From positions 143,105 through 207,104 of the forward strand of contig JALHQH010000017.1 of assembly GCA_022842065.1 (NCBI GenBank): 64,000 bases of DNA. Reading direction: 5' to 3'. The notes beneath the pieces were generated by a model that had not been told where the DNA came from, made no database searches, and saw nothing but the letters and a program-made list of their open reading frames with translations. Numbering within the stretch: the stretch's first letter is position 1; every line of letters begins with the position of its first letter. Of the stretch, positions 35,101 through 42,747 are shown one piece after another. The position numbers were made by a program, and so were the translations under genes. This DNA is from Caldilineaceae bacterium. GTDB lineage: Bacteria > Chloroflexota > Anaerolineae > Caldilineales > Caldilineaceae.

Positions 35101-35370
35101 CGCGGCAGTGAGGTTCTTCAGGGTGCCGTCAGGATAACGAATCCAGAGATCACCGCCGCGCGTCACCGCGTCGAGATTGGCGCGATGGTTGCCAAAGACC
35201 GAACCAATCGTGGTAAAGTCAGCCGGTACGGGCACCTGGGTGACAAAAAGAATGGGATTGGCGGCCGCCGTGTCACTACTGCTAGCTCGCGCCACCAGCA
35301 GCGTGGGCAACAGAACGAGCAAACTAAGGGTGATGACAGCCAACAGCCAACCAGTCAGACGAATACGCAT
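32107..35370 (-). CDS. Large secreted protein with beta-propeller-like region and one haem c motif
   Basis: A 1087-residue exported protein. Signal peptide (WLLAVITLSLLVLLPTLL), then a long beta-rich region (about 40-680; FVTQVPVP, GGDLWIRYPDGTLKNLT, DRIIFTTDRP) that resembles TolB-like propellers and HzsA-type proteins. A single CGSCH haem c site is near residue 695. A Pro/Thr linker (about 735-780) leads to a C-terminal domain (about 785-1070, FPGDNIWNTPINDLPV, GPYPVPADPPIEGG) of unknown function. It ends VHLPLVTR. ATG 35370 has AAGAGG upstream. It may be a surface redox or sugar-acting protein; the role is unknown. Confidence 0.75.
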   Translation of the reverse strand: MRIRLTGWLLAVITLSLLVLLPTLLVARASSSDTAAANPILFVTQVPVPADFTTIGSVFGNHRANLDAVTRGGDLWIRYPDGTLKNLTAASGYGDVGRQGANAIAVRDPAVHWDGQKALFSMVVGAPTRQYQVESYYWQIYEISGLGKNETPVITKVPNQPVNFNNITPIYGTDDRIIFTTDRPRNGERHLYPQLDEYEEAPTVSGLWRLDPVSGDLRLLNHAPSGDFTPIIDSFGRVIFTQWDHLQRDQQADGDAQGDNTYGTFNYSDESAAATANFNDRSEVFPEPRASRTDLLAGTNLDGHSFNHFLPWQIFEDGTESEILNHLGRHELHGYIARSINDDPNLVEYYGQYSRFNPNRINNLLQVKEDVITAGRYYGIDAPEFTTHAAGQIVALDAPPDRLADQVAITYITHRETSSTSDRPSANHSGLYRDPLPLADGTILVAHTTETRPDTNTGSRAQPGSRYAFRLKTLVQEGSGDWTAGLPLTSGISETLTFWDPDVLVTYSGELWEWQPVEVRARLRPPRLTAPLPGPEAGIFAAAGVEPDTLRAYLEANNLALIVSRNVTVRDDLDRQQPFNLRVPGGVQTIGAAGKIYDVTHLQFFQADQLRGLTFGGNAPRAGRRVLAQYLHEPAALAANPVVDSAPQSSVVVAPDGSVAAFVPAQRALTWQLTDRAGTGVVRERIWITFQPGEIRVCGSCHGLSDKDQAGQSAPTNAPQALGTLLNHWKAGQDPNATPVPTRTPTPTIQPTTQPTNAPTPTPTATATPRPTTAPPTLAGCEIFPGDNIWNTPINDLPVAANSATYIDTIGRNTTFHPDFGAGEWPPGSGAPIGIPFITVPGSQAKVNVTFEYDDQSDVGPYPVPADPPIEGGPNSDGDRHILMVDQDDCVLYELFAAYPQEDGSWQAGSGAIFELDSHALRPDTWTSADAAGLPILPGLLRYEEVAGGEIRHAIRFTAPETRNAYVWPARHQASDLTGSEYPPMGQRFRLRADFDPSGYSPPIQVILRAMQKYGIILADNGSPWYLSGAPDERWDNQMLRELKQLTGNDFEAVDVSSLVLDQNSGQVRRTASVVLGERVHLPLVTR

Positions 35371-35397
35371 AGAGATGGCCTCTTTTGATAGTGTACT

Positions 35398-35460
35398 GGC
35401 TCTGCCATCCATTAACATTTTTCAGGCTGGAAAATGTTAATGGATGGCAGAGCCGCGTAT
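35398..35460. repeat. Palindrome related to the 73-bp element
   Basis: 24-nt perfect arms 35398-35421 (GGCTCTGCCATCCATTAACA...) and 35431-35454, followed by GCGTATA. The outer GGCTCTGYCAT and the CATTTT next to the loop match the elements at 9458 and 52569, but the intervening bases differ. It lies 28 bases upstream of the start of the gene ending at 32107. Confidence 0.75.
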
Positions 35461-35507
35461 AAATTGAACGGCTAATACACAGTGGCGTAAATAAGCCAAT
35501 AGCTTCC

Positions 35508-35559
35508 CTGTGCCTAGCTGGTCCATGACCGGCGCTGGTCATGGACCAGCTAGGCACAG
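35508..35559. repeat. Palindrome with 23-bp perfect arms
   Basis: CTGTGCCTAGCTGGTCCATG... (35508-35530) and complement (35537-35559) with loop GGCGCT, in the 396-base divergent gap. Apart from this, the element at 35398 and a promoter, the gap shows nothing recognisable. Confidence 0.9.
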
Positions 35560-35611
35560 CAGAACTGTGGGACTACTTAGGCCGCGCTGTACTAGTCAGT
35601 TAAACTTCTGA

Positions 35612-35640
35612 TAGTCAAGTAAACGATTATAGGGTATAAT
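35612..35640 (+). promoter_or_regulatory. Possible promoter of the PHP phosphatase gene
   Basis: TAGTCA (35612-35617), 17-base spacer, TATAAT (35635-35640). The ATG at 35767 is 127 bases downstream. Confidence 0.45.
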
Positions 35641-35766
35641 TTTGCTGATTCGTCAACGATATTCACCAAACTGCCGGTAGCAAACTCATGCACAATGCGC
35701 AATTGACAATGCTCAATTAAGCATTATTCGCAGCGCAGCCATTAACAAGATCAGGTACGTTTACCC

Positions 35767-36561
35767 ATGCACGACTACCATATGCACACGCATTTCTCCT
35801 GTGATAGCAAAGCTACCATGCAGGATATGTGTAAGAGCGCCATTGCGCAGGATATTCCCGAAATTGGTTTTTCCGAACATTATGATCTGCATCCACTGGA
35901 GCCATGCAATAATTGGTTTCAACCAGCCCCTTGGTGGGCCGAGATTGAACGCTGGCGGCTTGCGTATGGTAATCGCCTAATCATTCGCGCCGGGATCGAG
36001 GTGGGTGAACCCCACATTTATCGAGCGCAAATGAATGACCTACTGGCCCAGTGGCCCTTTGACTATGTGCTTGGTTCGCTGCATTGGGTGGGGCGCGAAA
36101 ATATGTTTGATGTCAACCACTTTAAAAACACCCCACGCGACCAAAGCTATCGCGCCTTTTTTGTTGAGTTGGAACGGATGACGCGCCTGGGCGGCTTTGA
36201 CATCTTGAGCCATTTCGACGTCTTTATCCGGACGGCGCACGCCGTCCATGGCCACTATCAGCCGCACGACTTTGAAGATCTAATTCGGCCGGTGCTGCGC
36301 AACTGTGTTGAGCAAGGAATTGCGCTCGATCTGAATACCTCTGCCCTACGCAAACGCGTTGCCGTGCTGACCCCCAATGTCGATATTTTGCGTTGGTATG
36401 TGGAGCTGGGTGGTGAACGGGTGACCCTGGGTTCCGATGCCCATCGGCCCGTTGATGTCGGCGCGCATCTCGATGTGGCACTGGCGACGGCAAAAGCGGC
36501 CGGTTTACGATATCTCACTTATTTTGCGGGACGGCAAGCCACTTTACGCCCAATGCCATAA
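35767..36561 (+). CDS. PHP domain phosphatase, histidinol-phosphatase type
   Basis: A 264-residue PHP-fold metal enzyme. Metal ligands: HMHTHFSCDSKATM at the start, GFSEHYDLHP, AGIEVGEPHIY, LGSLHWV, ILSHFDVFIR and the C-terminal GSDAHRP. This arrangement matches HisJ/HisK histidinol-phosphate phosphatases (histidine biosynthesis), although the family also includes other sugar-phosphate phosphatases. No other his gene is nearby, so the substrate is uncertain. Cytoplasmic, single-gene unit. Confidence 0.85.
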   Translation: MHDYHMHTHFSCDSKATMQDMCKSAIAQDIPEIGFSEHYDLHPLEPCNNWFQPAPWWAEIERWRLAYGNRLIIRAGIEVGEPHIYRAQMNDLLAQWPFDYVLGSLHWVGRENMFDVNHFKNTPRDQSYRAFFVELERMTRLGGFDILSHFDVFIRTAHAVHGHYQPHDFEDLIRPVLRNCVEQGIALDLNTSALRKRVAVLTPNVDILRWYVELGGERVTLGSDAHRPVDVGAHLDVALATAKAAGLRYLTYFAGRQATLRPMP

Positions 36562-36764
36562 GGCTGGCTTGTTAGTTTACCAGACTTTGCCAATGGCAGC
36601 TTCACGCAAACGCTGTGACTTCATTGCGTCAGAAAGACGAGAAGAGTACGCCAGGATTACTTTACTGTAAGCCTACTCACTTAATCTATTTGCTTAAAAA
36701 GGAAGATCGTCCGAATAACTTAGAAATTGCAAATAAATCGTAAGCAAAAAGTTGTAGAAAATAG

Positions 36765-36773
36765 TGCTATAAT
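36765..36773 (+). promoter_or_regulatory. Extended -10 promoter of the secreted protein gene
   Basis: TG-C-TATAAT at 36765-36773, 45 bases before ATG 36819. No good -35 is needed for an extended -10. Confidence 0.5.
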
Positions 36774-36818
36774 CAGCCAGGTCCTTCGTATCTATCCACT
36801 AGTGAAAGAAACTCATTT

Positions 36819-38828
36819 ATGCAAACGGGATATTACTGCCCGCAATTTTCTACACGTTACGCTTTACGCGCCGGCCTGATCGTCGTTCTGCTCTTCGTTC
36901 AACTCTTGCTGCCATTATTACAAGCACGGCCCGCCTTCGCCCAAGCTGCGAACTGGTGGTCAACGCAGTGGGATTACCGTGTGGGCCTGACGGTGGCGGC
37001 GAATGGCCATGGCCGCACCGAGAAACCCGCTGAAATCGCGCTGAATTTTACTGCCCTACTGAACAGTTTGGGCCAAAGTGGAGCATTCGACCCCAACAGC
37101 CTGCGGTTGATTGAAATTAATAACAATACCATCGTCAACACGAATGTCCCTTTCCAGTTTGATCCCGCGGCCAATTACAATGCCACGAACAACGCCAACG
37201 GCACGCTGGTTTTTCTGCTCACCGGTACCACCCCAGCAAACGGTAGCCGCACCTATCATCTCTACTTTGATCTGCAGGGCAAAGGCTTTACGCTGCCTAA
37301 TTTCGCCGATCAGGTGATCGTCACGACGGCCAATGATGAAGGACAGAGCAGTTTCCGCATCCAAACGGCCACAGCCACCTACTTCTATCAGAAAGAGGCC
37401 GGCGGCTTCTCTAGCCTGCTGGATGTCAATGGCAATGATTGGCTTAGCTATCGTCCCACACCGGCCAACAGCCCCAGTAGCACCTTCCGCGGCATTCCCA
37501 ACATGGTTCATCCGGAAGGCAAGCTACATCCAGGTGCCACCGGTCACACCACAACGCTGGTCAATAGTGGTGTGCTCAAAGAGAGCATCCGCACCACCAT
37601 CAACACCGATAGCGATGCGCGGCAATGGGATGTCTTGTGGGAATTTTTCCCCAGCTACAGTCGCATGACGCTGCTGGATGTTGACCATGATTACTGGTTC
37701 TTGTACGAAGGTACACCTGGTGGCGATCTGGAACCAACAGAGGATTTTGTGGTCCGGTCCAATGGCACCCAAAATCTTACTTCCCAAAGCTGGTCGGGCG
37801 ACATTGCGGGTGAGGAATGGGCCTACTTTGCGGATCCAGGGGTCAATCGGTCGCTCTATTTGATTAACCATGCCGAAGATACCAAACCCGACTCCTACCG
37901 CCCCATGGGTGATAGTAATGGCGACATGACGGTCTTCGGCTTTGGGCGCCAAAATACGGGCAAATTTATGACACAGACCGGTGTTTCTTTCACCGTCGGC
38001 TTGATGAATACCACCGCCTATGCCAATGCTGCGCCGATTGTACGGGGTGCCTACAAACCGCTGACCACGAATGTGGGCAGTGCCGAAAGACGCAGTGGCG
38101 GTGGCGGTACAAGCATTACCATTGTGAAAGATGCACAGCCCAATGTCAAACGCAACTTTACCTTTATGGGGACACTGGGCAGATTTGTGCTGGACGATCC
38201 GAATGGTGACGATGGCGATGCCCACAGCAACAGCAAAACCTTTGCAATCAATCCGAGTCCCCATACGGTCCAACTTAGTGCCGCCAGTGGTTGGGTGCTC
38301 ACCAACATCCTCTGTACCCCTACCACCGGCACGACCGTCAACCTTGCGACGCGGCAAGTACAGATTAATGCGTCGATCAATCAACCGGTTAGCTGTACTT
38401 TTGTCAGTCAGAAGCAAGCAACCGTGCGAGTGCAGCAGGTTGATGGTCAACCAGGAACAACCCTGCAACTCTATGACGCCACGGGCACACGCGTTGGCAC
38501 ACAGGTTAGCAACCAATGGGGCAAAAGCAGTTTCGTGGCCTTAACTGCCGGTGCATATACCCTCTGCGTTGATGCTCAGCAGGATTGCCTGGCACTGACA
38601 ACGATCCCCGGTGAGATTGTGCAGGTCCACTTGTCCGATGAGATGACGGCCAGCAGTGCGGCCAGCGCAGTGACCACTGCTATGGTAGAGGAGAGCAACG
38701 AGGCCGATGAGATCGATGAGGCCGACGCCGTCGACGAAACGCTACTCAACAACGATGCAGCCTGGCTAACTACCCCCACGCTGGACCATCACTTTTATCT
38801 GCCGCTAATTACCACCGCAACGGAGTAG
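36819..38828 (+). CDS. Secreted surface protein with LPLI C-terminus
   Basis: A 669-residue exported protein. Signal peptide (LIVVLLFVQLLLPLLQARPAFA, positions about 20-41), then a beta-rich domain beginning WWSTQWDYRVGLTVAANG similar to DUF2341-type concanavalin-like regions, a large Asn/Thr-rich beta region to about 410, a domain with SITIVKDAQPN and FTFMGTLGRFVLDD (about 425-500) of the kind repeated in bacterial surface proteins, a prealbumin-like segment (about 535-600), an acidic stretch (EADEIDEADAVDE) and the end HHFYLPLITTATE. Probably a cell-surface structural or glycan-binding protein; no catalytic motif is seen. Confidence 0.75.
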   Translation: MQTGYYCPQFSTRYALRAGLIVVLLFVQLLLPLLQARPAFAQAANWWSTQWDYRVGLTVAANGHGRTEKPAEIALNFTALLNSLGQSGAFDPNSLRLIEINNNTIVNTNVPFQFDPAANYNATNNANGTLVFLLTGTTPANGSRTYHLYFDLQGKGFTLPNFADQVIVTTANDEGQSSFRIQTATATYFYQKEAGGFSSLLDVNGNDWLSYRPTPANSPSSTFRGIPNMVHPEGKLHPGATGHTTTLVNSGVLKESIRTTINTDSDARQWDVLWEFFPSYSRMTLLDVDHDYWFLYEGTPGGDLEPTEDFVVRSNGTQNLTSQSWSGDIAGEEWAYFADPGVNRSLYLINHAEDTKPDSYRPMGDSNGDMTVFGFGRQNTGKFMTQTGVSFTVGLMNTTAYANAAPIVRGAYKPLTTNVGSAERRSGGGGTSITIVKDAQPNVKRNFTFMGTLGRFVLDDPNGDDGDAHSNSKTFAINPSPHTVQLSAASGWVLTNILCTPTTGTTVNLATRQVQINASINQPVSCTFVSQKQATVRVQQVDGQPGTTLQLYDATGTRVGTQVSNQWGKSSFVALTAGAYTLCVDAQQDCLALTTIPGEIVQVHLSDEMTASSAASAVTTAMVEESNEADEIDEADAVDETLLNNDAAWLTTPTLDHHFYLPLITTATE

Positions 38829-38841
38829 CACGCTCTCCACC

Positions 38842-38896
38842 GGGTAACAAAAAAAGCAGCTTGGCTAAATTAGCCAGGCTGCTTTTTTTGTTACCC
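38842..38896 (+). terminator. Intrinsic terminator with 27-bp arms
   Basis: GGGTAACAAAAAAAGCAGC... (38842-38868) pairs with 38870-38896 around a one-base loop; the single mismatch becomes a G-U pair in RNA. The stem is followed internally by a T7 run, giving a strong terminator 14 bases after the stop. Confidence 0.92.
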
Positions 38897-38977
38897 CTAT
38901 TTATCGCACAGGTGTCCGCTAGCGGGCACACCCATTTCTGCTGGGGGCGTTCGTTGTACTTAGCTTACTGGCGCACC

Positions 38978-39070
38978 CTACTGGCGCACACGGCGGGTCA
39001 TACCAAAGAGCAAAGCACCGGTCGCAAATACACTGACCGCCAAACACATCTGTACGACTTCCATGATCAT
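38978..39070 (-). CDS. Possible 30-residue membrane peptide
   Basis: ATG 39070 to TAG 38978 reads MIMEVVQMCLAVSVFATGAL then LFGMTRRVRQ: one hydrophobic segment and a basic tail, the layout of small bacterial membrane proteins. A second in-frame ATG is at 39064. The ribosome site is weak and there are no homologs I can name, so it may be chance. It is the only coding candidate in the 638-base gap 38829-39466. Confidence 0.3.
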   Translation of the reverse strand: MIMEVVQMCLAVSVFATGALLFGMTRRVRQ

Positions 39071-39184
39071 TTGAGCATCTGCTTTCTTTTTGTATACAAT
39101 CGTCGCTGATGCCCTTAGTATTACATAGAATTTCTAAAAATCAAGCAGCTATTTCGGCTAGCCGCCTATGGTAAAGGTAAAACC

Positions 39185-39232
39185 AACATGTAACCCAGGT
39201 TACATGTTTTCATTAACCTAGGTTAATGAAAA
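39185..39232. repeat. Two back-to-back hairpins
   Basis: AACATGTAACC-CA-GGTTACATGTT (39185-39208) and TTTTCATTAACCTAGGTTAATGAAAA (39207-39232, given by positions) are adjacent palindromes sharing the AACC/GGTT centre. Confidence 0.8.
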
Positions 39233-39263
39233 GGTAAACGAGGATGAAAGGCACCTCTGCTTA

Positions 39264-39301
39264 CTCGTGTACTGCGCATCCTCAGATGCGCAGTACACGA
39301 G
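39264..39301. repeat. Palindrome with CGTGTACTGCGCATC core, copy 2
   Basis: CTCGTGTACTGCGCATC (39264-39280) and complement (39285-39301), loop CTCA. The core equals that of the element at 25701. Confidence 0.9.
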
Positions 39302-39466
39302 CAGCATTGCTAGTGGTGACACAGCCATGTTGCCTGTTTCGCAAACGGTTCGTCAAACCACGGGGCGAGTGATATACTATGCACAGTAACTTTCATCCCC
39401 AGGTGGGTTAGCCCACTAGAGCCATGCCCACAAGCCATTGTTAAAGCAAAATCATAAGGAGAAACC

Positions 39467-40366
39467 ATGTTGCCGATTATTGACACCCATCAACATCTCT
39501 GGGATCTGAGCAAATTCAATCTGCCGTGGACGGCTGGCGGCGGGATACTGGCCCAGAGCTATCTGCAAAGTGACTATCGCGCAGCCACCGCCGGCCTCAA
39601 TGTCGTGCAGGCGGTCTACATGGAAGTCGATGTCGACCCATCCCAGCAAGTGGCGGAGGCCGAATACATCATCGACCAGTGCGAACGGGACGACACGCCA
39701 ACCGTGGGTGCGGTCATCTCGGGGCGACCGTCCTCGCCGGACTTTGCTGCCTACATTCGCCGTTTTGCGGCTAGTCCCTACATCAAAGGGGTGCGCCAGG
39801 TCTTACATGTGCCCGAAACGCCCGCCGGCTACTGCCTGCAACCAAGTTTTGTGCAGAGCATTCAACTATTGGGCGACTTAGGCTTGAGCTACGATCTCTG
39901 TATGCGCCCCAGCGAATTGGGGGACGCGGTCAAGTTGGTTGATCAATGTCCTAACACGCGTTTTATCGTTGACCACTGTGGCAATGGCGACCCCAGCGTC
40001 ATTGCGGACACAACCGATCGCCCACGCGACATGGCCGATCCCTTCTCCCATACCCGCCAACAGTGGCTGGATGACATGGCCGCCCTGGCTGCTCGGCCCC
40101 AGGTGATCTGCAAGATCTCCGGCATCGTTGCCCGTGCCACCCCCGGCAACTGGACTGCCGCCACCTTGGCCCCTGCGATCAACCATTGCCTTGATCTCTT
40201 TGGGCCGGATCGGGTCGTCTTTGGCGGCGATTGGCCGGTTTGCACGCTGGTGGCCACCTATGCCGAATGGGTAACCGCGCTGCGTGAGATTATCGCGAGC
40301 CGCAGTGAAGCAGATCAACGCAAGCTGCTGGCAGAGAACGCGACACGTTTCTATGGGCTGGCTTAA
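39467..40366 (+). CDS. Amidohydrolase family 2 protein (L-fuconolactonase/TIM-barrel type)
   Basis: A 299-residue TIM-barrel amidohydrolase: N-terminal IIDTHQHLWDLSKFNLPW, KGVRQVLHVPE, NTRFIVDHCGN, VICKISGIV and the C-terminal FGGDWPVCTL metal/substrate motif. The DTHQHLWD...PW start is characteristic of L-fuconolactone and related sugar-lactone hydrolases. AAGGAG precedes ATG 39467. The next gene, an MFS transporter, overlaps its end by 14 bases. Substrate is inferred only. Confidence 0.87.
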   Translation: MLPIIDTHQHLWDLSKFNLPWTAGGGILAQSYLQSDYRAATAGLNVVQAVYMEVDVDPSQQVAEAEYIIDQCERDDTPTVGAVISGRPSSPDFAAYIRRFAASPYIKGVRQVLHVPETPAGYCLQPSFVQSIQLLGDLGLSYDLCMRPSELGDAVKLVDQCPNTRFIVDHCGNGDPSVIADTTDRPRDMADPFSHTRQQWLDDMAALAARPQVICKISGIVARATPGNWTAATLAPAINHCLDLFGPDRVVFGGDWPVCTLVATYAEWVTALREIIASRSEADQRKLLAENATRFYGLA

Positions 40367-41588
40367 AGCGACAAATGCGTTAGTCCGCAGTTGGGGCATT
40401 ACCCCAGATTTTAACCGTTTATGGGCCGGCCAGATCATCTCGGAGGTTGGCTCTGGTTTTGGCGCGCTGGGCTTGCTGGCGATTCTGCACTTAAACGCCA
40501 CACCGGCGCAGATCGGAATCCTGGAAAGTGCCCGATCGGCGCCGGCCCTGCTAATCGGTCTCTTTGCCGGCGTCTGGGTGGATCGGGTGGCGCGGCGGCC
40601 CCTGCTGTTGATCAGTGATTGGGGCCGGGCGCTGCTGCTTGGGCTGGTCGTTGTATCCGCCTTCACCGGGACGTTGCGCATCGGCCATCTTTATGGCGTC
40701 GCACTGCTGGTGGGGGCGTTAACCGTGCTCTTCCAGATCGCCTACCATGCCTATGTCCCGGCACTGGTTGGGCGCGAACAGTTGGTGAGTGCCAACAGCA
40801 AACTGAGTGCCAGCAACGCGGTCGCCGAAATTGGTGCGCCAGGGTTGGGTGGGCTGTTGGTGCAAATGATCGGCGCGCCATTAACGGTGCTCGGTGACGC
40901 CTTGACCTTTGTCGGCTCAGCGCTCTGGATCGGGCGCATCCAAACGCCGGAAGCCACGCCGACGCCTGACAGTGAAACAGTGGCTGATCTCTGGCGTGAG
41001 ATTGACGAGGGGCTGCGCGTGGTGGCGCACCAACCACTGCTACGCGCGTTGGTCATCGCTTCGGCGGCGACTAACTTTTTTGGTGGCTTCTTTGCCGCCA
41101 ACTACAGCCTCTTTATCCTGCGCGCACTTGGCTTATCACCGGCTTTGCTCGGTGTTTTTATCGGGGCTGGTGGCATTGGTGCGCTGCTGGGGGCGTTTCT
41201 GGCCGAACGGTTGAGCAGCCGTTTTGGGGGGCGACTGCTGGCGGTGGCGCTGTTGGCCGGTGCGCTCTTTGCCGGATTAGCGCCATTGGCCGCCGGGCAA
41301 GGCTTCGTGGTCGCGCTGCTGTTGCTCGTGTTTGGCCAGTTAGCCGGCGATATCTTTGGCTCGATCTATGCGATTCTCGAAGTCAGCACGCGGCAACAGT
41401 TGGCCCCGCCGCAACTGCTTGGCCGCGTCAACGCCAGCTTTGGTTTTGTGACCGGTGGGATCGGCATGGTCGGCATTCTGACCGGTGGTTGGCTGGGTGA
41501 ACAGGTGGGCAGTGGGCCAACGCTGTTGATCGCGGCGCTGGGCATGGCGCTCGCCGGTGGCTGGCTCTTCTGGCAATTGGGTGATTGA
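40353..41588 (+). CDS. MFS transporter (MFS_3, exporter-like)
   Basis: A 411-residue membrane protein with about 12 spans, with a loop after the sixth. Motifs: LWAGQIISEVGSGFGALGLL, the motif-A-like GVWVDRVARRPLLLISD, GREQLVSANSKLSASNAVAE and PPQLLGRVNASFGFV near the C-terminus, all typical of the MFS_3/enterobactin-exporter-like group often annotated as drug or metabolite exporters. ATG 40353 overlaps the amidohydrolase gene by 14 bases; a longer frame would overlap by 80. Confidence 0.87.
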   Translation: MGWLKATNALVRSWGITPDFNRLWAGQIISEVGSGFGALGLLAILHLNATPAQIGILESARSAPALLIGLFAGVWVDRVARRPLLLISDWGRALLLGLVVVSAFTGTLRIGHLYGVALLVGALTVLFQIAYHAYVPALVGREQLVSANSKLSASNAVAEIGAPGLGGLLVQMIGAPLTVLGDALTFVGSALWIGRIQTPEATPTPDSETVADLWREIDEGLRVVAHQPLLRALVIASAATNFFGGFFAANYSLFILRALGLSPALLGVFIGAGGIGALLGAFLAERLSSRFGGRLLAVALLAGALFAGLAPLAAGQGFVVALLLLVFGQLAGDIFGSIYAILEVSTRQQLAPPQLLGRVNASFGFVTGGIGMVGILTGGWLGEQVGSGPTLLIAALGMALAGGWLFWQLGD

Positions 41589-41614
41589 GCGCAGGAGTGA
41601 TTGAAAGGAAGCAG

Positions 41615-42607
41615 ATGACCTTACGGATTGGCATCTTGGGTGCCGCGCGCATTGCGCCACAGGCGATCATCCATCCGGCACGAAAGGTGGCGGATGTACA
41701 GGTGATAGCAATTGCCGCCCGCGACCAAGCAAAAGCGCGCTCCTTTGCGGCTAAACACCACATTCCCCAAGTGCACGCCAACTATGCGGCGTTGCTCGCC
41801 GATCCGACGATTGATGCGATCTACAACCCGCTGCCCAACAGTCTGCACGCGCCGTGGACCATCGCTGCGCTGCAAGCCGGCAAACATGTACTCTGCGAAA
41901 AGCCGCTGGCTGCCAATGCTGCGGAAGCTGCGACCATCGCCGCGACAGCCGAAGAAATGGGCTTGATCGTGATGGAAGCCTTTCATAATCTCTATCATCC
42001 CCTAGCCGCACAGATGAAAGCGATTGTTGATGGCGGTCAGTTGGGTACGATCAACCAGGTAGAGGCACATTTTTGTACCTTGATCCTGCGGCGCCAGGAT
42101 ATTCGGTTTGACTATAGGTTAGCCGGCGGCGCAACCATGGATTTGGGCTGTTATACCATTCGTTTGCTGCGCTATCTTTTGGGCAGTGAGCCAACAGTAG
42201 TGCGCGCGGCGGCCACTTTGCTCGCACCGCAGATCGACCGCAAAATGACGGTTGATTTACACTTCACCCGCGCGGACGGGGGACGCATTACCGGCGTCAT
42301 GACTTATGCCTTCTGGTCACCCCGCCTCTTGCGCTTCAGCACACGGATTGTAGGTGATGCGGGCGAGTTGTATGTGATCAACCCCTTTTTGCCCCATCTC
42401 TTCCACCGGCTGCGCGTCAAAACTGCAGCAGGCACCAGCACCACCCAGGTAAAAGGCGATAGTACCTACACCCACCAATTGCGCGCCTTTGTGGCCGCGA
42501 TCCAGCAAAACAAACCACCCCTGACCGATGCCAGGGATGGAATGACAAATATGCGAATTATCGATGAAGTTTACACAAAAGCAGGGTTGCGTCGGCGCGG
42601 GGAGTGA
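41615..42607 (+). CDS. Gfo/Idh/MocA family oxidoreductase
   Basis: A 330-residue NAD(P)-dependent sugar oxidoreductase: Rossmann start LRIGILGAARIAPQAI, YNPLPNSLHAPWTIAALQAG, KHVLCEKPLAANAAEA with the catalytic EKP, and MEAFHNLYHPLAAQM. The second domain includes GGATMDLGCYTIRLLRYL. Members oxidise or reduce sugars, inositols or sugar derivatives. ATG 41615 has AAAGGAAG upstream. It probably forms a unit with the amidohydrolase and MFS genes. A heptamer array begins two bases after its stop. Confidence 0.9.
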   Translation: MTLRIGILGAARIAPQAIIHPARKVADVQVIAIAARDQAKARSFAAKHHIPQVHANYAALLADPTIDAIYNPLPNSLHAPWTIAALQAGKHVLCEKPLAANAAEAATIAATAEEMGLIVMEAFHNLYHPLAAQMKAIVDGGQLGTINQVEAHFCTLILRRQDIRFDYRLAGGATMDLGCYTIRLLRYLLGSEPTVVRAAATLLAPQIDRKMTVDLHFTRADGGRITGVMTYAFWSPRLLRFSTRIVGDAGELYVINPFLPHLFHRLRVKTAAGTSTTQVKGDSTYTHQLRAFVAAIQQNKPPLTDARDGMTNMRIIDEVYTKAGLRRRGE

Positions 42608-42609
42608 TG

Positions 42610-42745
42610 CGTGAAACGTGAAACGTGAAACGTAAAACGTGAAACGTGAAACGTAAAACGTGAAACGTAAAACGTGAAACGTAAAACGTAAAACGTAAAA
42701 CGTGGTGCGTAACGAACTTCACGTTTTACGTTTTACGCTTCACGT
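42610..42745. repeat. Heptamer tandem array with inverted end (CGTRAAA word)
   Basis: About thirteen 7-nt units (CGTGAAA or CGTAAAA) run from 42610 to 42703. After an 11-base spacer, 42716-42745 has the complements (TTTTACG, TTTCACG-like). The array fills the whole gap between the stop codons of two convergent genes (42607 and 42748). The tandem units are too short, and lack spacers, for a CRISPR array. Confidence 0.92.
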
Positions 42746-42747
42746 CC

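Noticed and set aside
34372..35388. Plus-strand open frame (338 codons) opposite the large secreted protein gene
   Set aside because: Antisense shadow; the minus-strand protein has a signal peptide, domains and a haem motif.
38861..39109. Plus-strand frame of 82 codons
   Set aside because: It starts inside an intrinsic terminator and has no ribosome site or family resemblance.
42610..42745. Possible CRISPR array
   Set aside because: Units are 7 nt in direct tandem without spacers and no cas gene is present.
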